Below are positions 15,824 to 20,773 of a stretch of DNA of 20,773 bases, one piece after another. Position numbers and translations under genes: made by a program. Location: NCBI GenBank assembly GCA_028278465.1, contig JANQEF010000161.1, positions 1 through 20,773 on the forward strand. Direction: 5' to 3'. Below the pieces are notes generated by a model that worked only from the letters and a program-made list of their open reading frames with translations, did no database searches and was not told where the DNA came from. The stretch is from Dehalococcoidia bacterium (GTDB lineage Bacteria; Chloroflexota; Dehalococcoidia; Lucifugimonadales; Lucifugimonadaceae). Position 1 is the first letter of the stretch. Every line of letters begins with the position of its first letter.

Positions 15824-16942
15824 GTGGTCCGGCGGTTCCTGCTGATGATCCTCATCATCTGGCTGAGCGCGACGGTTATGTTCATCCTGCCTCGCCAGTT
15901 CGGTCTGAACCCATCGAACGCCGGTCTCTTCACACCCTCGCCGCAGGTGCAGCGCATGAGAGAGATCGACACTCAGCTTCGCGAGGAGTTCGAGAAGTTG
16001 TCTGCCGCGAACGCTGAGGACGGCGTGATCGACGAGTTGGAGGCCGAGCGAGTCCGGATACTCGAGGATCTGATCGCGCTGAACGATGACAGGCTGGCTC
16101 TGACCGCTTTCGAGCAGCAGTTCGGTTTCGGAGAGCCGATCATCGTCCAGTACAGGAACTACATCTCGTCGCTCGCGAGGTTCGACCTCGGCGCGTCGCG
16201 CCGCTTCTTCCCGGTGTCGGTGTTCTCCGTGATCCGCAACTCGCTGTTCTGGACGCTGGGGCTTGTCGGTGTCTCGACGGTGATCGCGTTCACGATCGGA
16301 TCGCTGGCCGGTGGGTTCATAGGATGGCCGGGCGCGCCAAAATGGACGCGCTGGGGGATCACACCGCTGCTGGCGGCGTCGGCGATCCCGTACTACCTGC
16401 TGGGTTGGATACTGATCTGGTTCCTGGCGTTTCGCTGGGGCCTGTTCCCGCTATCGGGAGGCTGGGACCATTTCGATCCGCTGATGAGCCCGGGCTGGAA
16501 CCTGCCGTTCATCATTAGCGCGCTGTACCACTCGATACTGCCGGCTTTCTCGGTGATCCTGGCGACGACGGCATTCTGGACCGTTTCGATGCGCGGCCTG
16601 ATGGTCAACATGCAGGGCGAAGACTACATGGTCTACGCATCGGCGAAGGGCCTCAAACCGGGACGCATCTTCTTCCGCTACGGTCTCAGGAACGCGCTAC
16701 TGCCGCAGTTCACGGGGCTCGCAGCCTCGGTCGGGTCGCTGCTGACCGGCGTCCTGCTGGTGGAGCTGGTGTTCGACTATCCAGGCATCGGCTTCCTGTT
16801 CTGGCAGTCGATACGGCAGGAAGACGTCACGATGATGACCGGCATCGCCTTCGTCGTGATCGTGCTGCTCGCCGTCGCCATGTTCCTGCTCGACCTGTTA
16901 TTGCCGTTGCTAGACCGCCGGATACGCGACGACCAGTCGTGA
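15824..16942 (+). CDS. Second DppB/OppB-type ABC permease, start uncertain
   Basis: Binding-protein-dependent permease with the EAA loop at about residues 256-299 (GEDYMVYASAKGL, RNALLPQFTG) and several membrane spans. It is clearly paralogous to the permease at 977-1. GTG 15824 makes TM1 the N-terminus (VVRRFLLMILIIW), as in typical OppB. The frame is open and codon use looks coding from about 15630, yet no ATG, GTG or TTG occurs in frame between GTG 15527 and GTG 15824. The real start may thus be GTG 15527, inside the previous gene. The first extracytoplasmic loop carries about 60 extra residues of coiled-coil character (MREIDTQLREEFEKL, IDELEAERVRILEDL). No second permease, ATPase or binding protein follows, which is unusual. 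Confidence 0.88.
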   Translation: MVRRFLLMILIIWLSATVMFILPRQFGLNPSNAGLFTPSPQVQRMREIDTQLREEFEKLSAANAEDGVIDELEAERVRILEDLIALNDDRLALTAFEQQFGFGEPIIVQYRNYISSLARFDLGASRRFFPVSVFSVIRNSLFWTLGLVGVSTVIAFTIGSLAGGFIGWPGAPKWTRWGITPLLAASAIPYYLLGWILIWFLAFRWGLFPLSGGWDHFDPLMSPGWNLPFIISALYHSILPAFSVILATTAFWTVSMRGLMVNMQGEDYMVYASAKGLKPGRIFFRYGLRNALLPQFTGLAASVGSLLTGVLLVELVFDYPGIGFLFWQSIRQEDVTMMTGIAFVVIVLLAVAMFLLDLLLPLLDRRIRDDQS

Positions 16943-16969
16943 TTGCCGGGCGACCGGGCGTTGTAGAAT
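16943..16969 (+). promoter_or_regulatory. Candidate promoter of lipoprotein member 6
   Basis: TTGCCG (16943-16948), 15-bp spacer, TAGAAT (16964-16969), immediately after the permease stop. Start of transcription near 16976 would leave a leader of about 20 nt before GTG 16998. The 15-bp spacing is the same as in the binding-protein promoter. Confidence 0.3.
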
Positions 16970-16997
16970 CCGTCCACGATATGAGTCGCTGAGATTC

Positions 16998-17516
16998 GTG
17001 AGGTCAGGCTCGCTGTTTCGCATTCGAACATTAGCTTTTCTGCTGCTGACGCTGGTGCTGTCGATCGCCATCGCCTGCGGGTCTGACGGCGGTAGCGAGT
17101 CGTCGGGCGATGGTGACGTGCAGAGCGGTGCGGACGACGTCCAGATCGAATCTGAAGTCACGAACCCCGATGGATCGTTCAACCCCGATTCGTTTGTCGC
17201 TGCCGGGTGGAAGAAGTCGAAGCAGTACTCGACCGAGACGGTGCCAGACGCCAGCGAGATCTGGTACGGCTTCTTCAGTCAGCGGGACATCGAGATCCGG
17301 TTCTACGACAGTCACGAAGACGCGTTGAGCAAGGGCGTACCGGTTGCCGAGTCGGCGATAGCAGACAGCGTTAAGCGCTCGCGTGGCGGTCGGTTGCTGG
17401 ACGTGAGCGGCGGCTCTTTCAGCGCCTACAACGGCTACGTCGTTGCCGGTAACGCGGTCCTGTTGTGCGAGCTGGACATATCGCACTGTCGAGACCTGGT
17501 GGCGAACCTCGAGTAG
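16998..17516 (+). CDS. Paralogous small lipoprotein, family member 6 (short form)
   Basis: Predicted 172 residues, the only member on the plus strand. Basic N-terminus, lipobox IAIAC with Cys27, acidic Ser/Gly linker to about residue 52. Core: FNPDSFVAAGW (61-71), KKSKQYSTETVPDA (72-85), WYGFF (89-93), IEIRFYDSH (98-106), AES (117-119), then a shortened loop without TGEDA or extra cysteines, and YVVAGNAVLLC ending at Cys157 with the second cysteine at 164, only seven residues on. GTG 16998 is the start that gives a proper signal peptide; its ribosome site is weak. It follows the second permease by 55 bp and may be read from that transcript or from its own promoter. Function unknown. Confidence 0.87.
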   Translation: MRSGSLFRIRTLAFLLLTLVLSIAIACGSDGGSESSGDGDVQSGADDVQIESEVTNPDGSFNPDSFVAAGWKKSKQYSTETVPDASEIWYGFFSQRDIEIRFYDSHEDALSKGVPVAESAIADSVKRSRGGRLLDVSGGSFSAYNGYVVAGNAVLLCELDISHCRDLVANLE

Positions 17517-17540
17517 CTGCGTTCGCGTAGTCCGTTGCGG

Positions 17541-17936
17541 CTACCTCTGATCGGACAGCCGGACGATCCAGTCTTTGTCACGCAGCTCCGTGAAGCTGTA
17601 GCGCTGGATGAAGATCAGCCGCTCGGTGTCCGACTCCCGCGCTGCCATCACCACGGACTGGCCGCGCGCCAGCGGTATATCGAAGATGAACATCTCGCCG
17701 GGAGCGACCGGGCACTCGGTACAGCCCTGGTATGTGTCGACATCGCCGACCGACAGCGCGTCGTAGTCGCGGCCGAAGTCGCTCAGGTCGATGAAATCTT
17801 CGGCGTAGATGAAGTCCACCGTCTCCGCCGAGTCGTTCGTGACCTCTATGACAACCCGAGTAGGCTGACAGGCCACCGTTACCAGCGCCATCAGCCCCAG
17901 CAGGGTCAGTGCAAGTGCTCGTGATCGGCAGGTCAT
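17541..17936 (-). CDS. Small lipoprotein with a CxxC motif, unknown function
   Basis: Predicted 131 residues: signal peptide with lipobox LVTVAC (Cys23), almost no linker, then a beta-rich domain beginning VVIEVTNDSAETVDFIY, as in immunoglobulin-like or carboxypeptidase-regulatory folds. A Cys-Thr-Glu-Cys motif (GCTECPVAPGE) lies in the middle and could form a disulphide or bind metal. It is not a member of the FYxSH family. ATG 17936 is preferred for its signal peptide; the frame stays open upstream. It is convergent with lipoprotein member 6, only 24 bp apart. The 253-bp stretch between this gene and the ATPase at 18190 shows no further gene and only a weak TAAGAT (18151-18156). Confidence 0.78.
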   Translation of the reverse strand: MTCRSRALALTLLGLMALVTVACQPTRVVIEVTNDSAETVDFIYAEDFIDLSDFGRDYDALSVGDVDTYQGCTECPVAPGEMFIFDIPLARGQSVVMAARESDTERLIFIQRYSFTELRDKDWIVRLSDQR

Positions 17937-18189
17937 CAATGCGCGGCCCGGAAGCTGGATGCTTGTTGCCAGTTGTGTAAGTTCGTCCGGTAGTAAGCGG
18001 CGAATGGCGCCACGGCCAAGAATATCGAACCGGCAGGCATCGGTGATTGAAGCCAGCTTTCGATGCGGCAGCTTCGTAGGGAGGCATCCTGAGCTCCGAT
18101 TAACCGCAGAGGCCCCGTCTCCCGCCCCGGCGCGCAGTCCCAAGATCGCCTAAGATTCTGGCACGGTTCAGAGCATCGAGAGAACGGAC

Positions 18190-20773
18190 GTGCACACGAA
18201 CACAGATCGCGTCCCATTCGTGGGCCGTGAACAGGAGATCGGTGAGCTAGAAACGGCGCTCGCCGGCACGATCGGCGGTCGTGGCGGGATCGTGATGCTT
18301 GTTGGAGATCCCGGCATCGGGAAGACGCGCATCATCGAAGAGGTTGAGCGGACCGCCGGAGACCGCGGCGCACTGGTCGTCAGAGGAGCCTGCTACGAGG
18401 GCCCGAGCACGCCGCCGTACTGGCCCTGGATACAGGCAATTCGCGCTCTTGCCACCGAGATTCCGGGCTCAGTTACCGATCAGCTCGGCGAGAGTGCCCA
18501 CCTGATCACGGAGCTGGTTCCCGAAGTCGGCGTTGCGGCGGACGCACCGGCGCCGGACATCGACCCGCCGCTCGCCCGGTTCCGGCTCTTCGACGCCGTC
18601 AACTCGTATCTCGCCGCAGCCGCGGAGCACCGTCCGCTCGTCATAGCGCTCGACGACCTGCACTGGGCTGACAGATCATCGCTCGACCTCCTGGAGTTCG
18701 TCGCCCGCGACGTGTCCGCATTGCCGATCCTGCTAATCGGCGCCTACCGCGATGTAGAGCTTTCTCGAAGGCATCCGCTTTCTCAATCCCTGGCTGCTCT
18801 CGCTCGCATGCCGCGATTTCAGCGGCTGTCGCTCAAGGGACTCCCGCAGGACGAGGTCGGCCAGCTGGTCGATGCTATCTGGACCGCATCTCCGGGCCGA
18901 AATCTTCTTGACGAGATAGCAGACCGTACCGATGGCAACCCGTTCTTCGTGACCGAGCTGGCGCGGGAGTTTGCAGATGAAGCTCCCGGCCGCGCCAGTG
19001 GAGCGAGCCCGCCTGTGTTGAGGGTTCCTGAGAGCGTCCGCGAGGCGATAGGAGTCCGGCTGAACCGGGTTTCAGACGAGTGCAACCAGGTGCTGCGGAC
19101 CGCGGCTGTGGTGGGCAGAGAGTTCGGGTTCAACCTGGTCGCCTCCGTCGTCGACGAGATATCCGAGGCGGCGCTGCTCGACTTGATCGAAGAGGCGATC
19201 GGTGCGGGCCTGGTCCGGGAGCAGACCGCGGAAACGTACGAGTTCTCTCACGCGCTGATCCAGCAGACCCTGCTGGAGGAGCTTTCGGCCAGCCGGCAGG
19301 CGCGCCTTCATGCACGCATCCTCGACGCGCTCGAGGCGAAAGGGTTCGTTGCATCGCGAGCCAACGAGTTCGCCCATCACGCATCGAAGGCGGTCCTTGT
19401 AGTCGGGGAGGAGAAGGTAGCGCACTACTCGCGACTCGCCGGTGAGCGCGCTGAGGCCGCGTACGCGTGGCTTGAGGCTCAAACCTACTACGAGGAGGCG
19501 CTGGAGAGCCTGCCTTCAGATGCTTCGGACCGGGACCGCGCGACGATCCTCGCCGGTCTCGGGCAGGCCCAGTTGCACACGATGGTATATCCCGAGTGCC
19601 AGGTCGGCTGGGACAACATAGCCCTGGCCTTCGAACTCATGGACGAACTGGGAGAGCATGACGAGGCTTTCAAGATGGCGTTCAAGAGTTCATGGATAGT
19701 CAGCTACTGGCTGCACCGGACCGCGCCAACGCTTTCTCGTGCCCTCGAACTCGTTACTCCCGGTTCCGCAGAGGAGGCGATCCTCCAGCTGCGTTTCGCA
19801 GGGGCAGCGATGCTGGAACTGGGCGACTCTAAACTTGCGCACAGGTCCGCACAGAGAGCTCTCTCAGTCGCCAGGGATGTCGGTGACAGGCGGTTGGAAT
19901 CGAATGTGCTCGGAGGCGTGTCGGCCCTCAGGCTCTGGGACGGTGATCTGAAGGCGGCATACCGGAATGCGGTTGAAGCGATCGGGATAGCGCAAGAAGA
20001 GAATCTGCCTGACGAGCAGATGATCGGACACTCCGGCGCCGCAGCCGCATCGCTTGCCCTCGGTGAGTCGAGCGATGCCTGGTCTCACATTCGCGGCCAG
20101 AGCGATCTCGAAAAGAGATACCGCTGGCCGATTACTGGATCGGCGTGGAACGCGCACCTCTACGGCTACTTGACGGGCGACAGAAAGCTGCTGGAGGAAG
20201 CCGCATCGGTGTTCGATGAAGAGTACTCGACAGACACCGTGGTCCAGCTGTTTGGTTCCCTGGGCAGATGGCAGCTTGGCGAAGAGAACGACCTCGAGCG
20301 GACTATCGCGACGGCTCGGCTCGAAGGCCGGGAAGGCTCAGTTACTCACCAGCGACAATCAAACATGACCTGGGTGGCCGTTGCTGCGTGGGCGACCGAA
20401 CGGCACGGTGACTTGCTACATGCGGCGGAGTCGACACGAACTCTGCTCGCCGAGGGAAACCTGGCGCCGGTGATACGAGTGTATGCCCGAACCGCGCCGG
20501 GCCTGGCTGCGGTGGTTTCGAACGATGCCGGACTCGCGGCGGAGATCTATCCGGAGATCGCCCGGGTCCGCGGCAAGCTGGTGAGTTGGGGTTTGGCATT
20601 CTCCGGTGACCGTTTGCTGGGTCTCGTCGCGCACACGGCTGGGCTGCATGATGAGGCAATACAGCACTTTGACGAGGCGCTGGAGTTCGCCTCCCGTTCC
20701 GGCTACCGCTTAGAGGAAGCGGGCATCTGCCGCGACTACGCCGAATCACTGCTCCGTAGTCAGTCGCCTGACA
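18190..20773 (+). CDS. AAA/STAND-type ATPase with C-terminal helical repeats (3' end outside window)
   Basis: About 861 residues are visible and the frame is still open at the right edge. It starts with the FVGRE motif (10-14) typical of AAA_16/ORC-like ATPase modules, Walker A GDPGIGKT (39-46) and Walker B LVIALDDLHWAD (150-161). GNPFFVTEL and a winged-helix-like region (about 300-390) follow, and from about residue 410 helical, TPR-like repeats. This is the architecture of large signalling ATPases of the MalT/AfsR/adenylate-cyclase-linked group, which often end in a LuxR or other output domain; that part lies outside the window. GTG 18190 is the only start after an in-frame TAA at 18151, with GAGAGAA upstream. 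It has no obvious link with its neighbours. Confidence 0.9.
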   Translation, partial: MHTNTDRVPFVGREQEIGELETALAGTIGGRGGIVMLVGDPGIGKTRIIEEVERTAGDRGALVVRGACYEGPSTPPYWPWIQAIRALATEIPGSVTDQLGESAHLITELVPEVGVAADAPAPDIDPPLARFRLFDAVNSYLAAAAEHRPLVIALDDLHWADRSSLDLLEFVARDVSALPILLIGAYRDVELSRRHPLSQSLAALARMPRFQRLSLKGLPQDEVGQLVDAIWTASPGRNLLDEIADRTDGNPFFVTELAREFADEAPGRASGASPPVLRVPESVREAIGVRLNRVSDECNQVLRTAAVVGREFGFNLVASVVDEISEAALLDLIEEAIGAGLVREQTAETYEFSHALIQQTLLEELSASRQARLHARILDALEAKGFVASRANEFAHHASKAVLVVGEEKVAHYSRLAGERAEAAYAWLEAQTYYEEALESLPSDASDRDRATILAGLGQAQLHTMVYPECQVGWDNIALAFELMDELGEHDEAFKMAFKSSWIVSYWLHRTAPTLSRALELVTPGSAEEAILQLRFAGAAMLELGDSKLAHRSAQRALSVARDVGDRRLESNVLGGVSALRLWDGDLKAAYRNAVEAIGIAQEENLPDEQMIGHSGAAAASLALGESSDAWSHIRGQSDLEKRYRWPITGSAWNAHLYGYLTGDRKLLEEAASVFDEEYSTDTVVQLFGSLGRWQLGEENDLERTIATARLEGREGSVTHQRQSNMTWVAVAAWATERHGDLLHAAESTRTLLAEGNLAPVIRVYARTAPGLAAVVSNDAGLAAEIYPEIARVRGKLVSWGLAFSGDRLLGLVAHTAGLHDEAIQHFDEALEFASRSGYRLEEAGICRDYAESLLRSQSPD

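Noticed and set aside
6323..16969. Recurrent TTGTA[AG] / TACAAT-like strings before several genes
   Set aside because: Short, AT-containing and unevenly placed relative to starts; probably ordinary -10 variation rather than a shared regulon motif.

Overview
The window looks like a stretch of chromosome from a fairly GC-rich free-living bacterium. I see no phage, transposase, tRNA, rRNA or CRISPR array. The style points to the Chloroflexota, perhaps a marine SAR202/Dehalococcoidia-type lineage: many lipoproteins with an -AC-G-[ST] lipobox followed by Gly/Ser/Asp linkers, a dipeptide-type ABC importer, an SMP-30 protein, and FG-GAP/ASPIC repeats fused to a permease. This placement is inference, because the sequence holds no taxonomic marker.

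Layout. (1) At 1-3300 a DppB/OppB-type permease (minus, cut by the left edge) and a family-5 solute-binding lipoprotein (plus) are divergent around an operator-like control region; a strong terminator follows the binding protein. (2) At 3600-6266 four related small lipoproteins lie head to tail on the minus strand. (3) At 6454-9874 a plus-strand operon encodes an SMP-30/gluconolactonase-like enzyme, an SGNH-like membrane protein and an MBOAT O-acyltransferase, the last two overlapping by 4 bp. (4) At 9944-14201, on the minus strand, come a 45-aa one-helix protein, a 1082-aa permease fused to a seven-repeat FG-GAP propeller and ASPIC domain, and a fifth lipoprotein of the family. (5) At 14313-16942 are a different lipoprotein, a polytopic membrane protein and a second DppB-like permease without visible transporter partners. 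(6) At 16998-17936 are a sixth member of the lipoprotein family and a convergent unrelated lipoprotein. (7) From 18190 to the right edge runs a large AAA/STAND-type ATPase.

The main finding is the lipoprotein family: six paralogs in about 14 kb, in two pairs and two singles, with a shared core (a [YF]xxDxL-like helix, K-x-[YF], [YF]-G-[FW], EVRFYxSH, TG[ED]DA, then GN-hydrophobic-[LM]C with a second Cys 7-14 residues later). I do not recognise this as a named family. Almost every gene product in the window is predicted to act in or outside the membrane: eight lipoproteins, three polytopic transporters, an acyltransferase pair and a small membrane protein. The region is therefore an envelope and uptake island.
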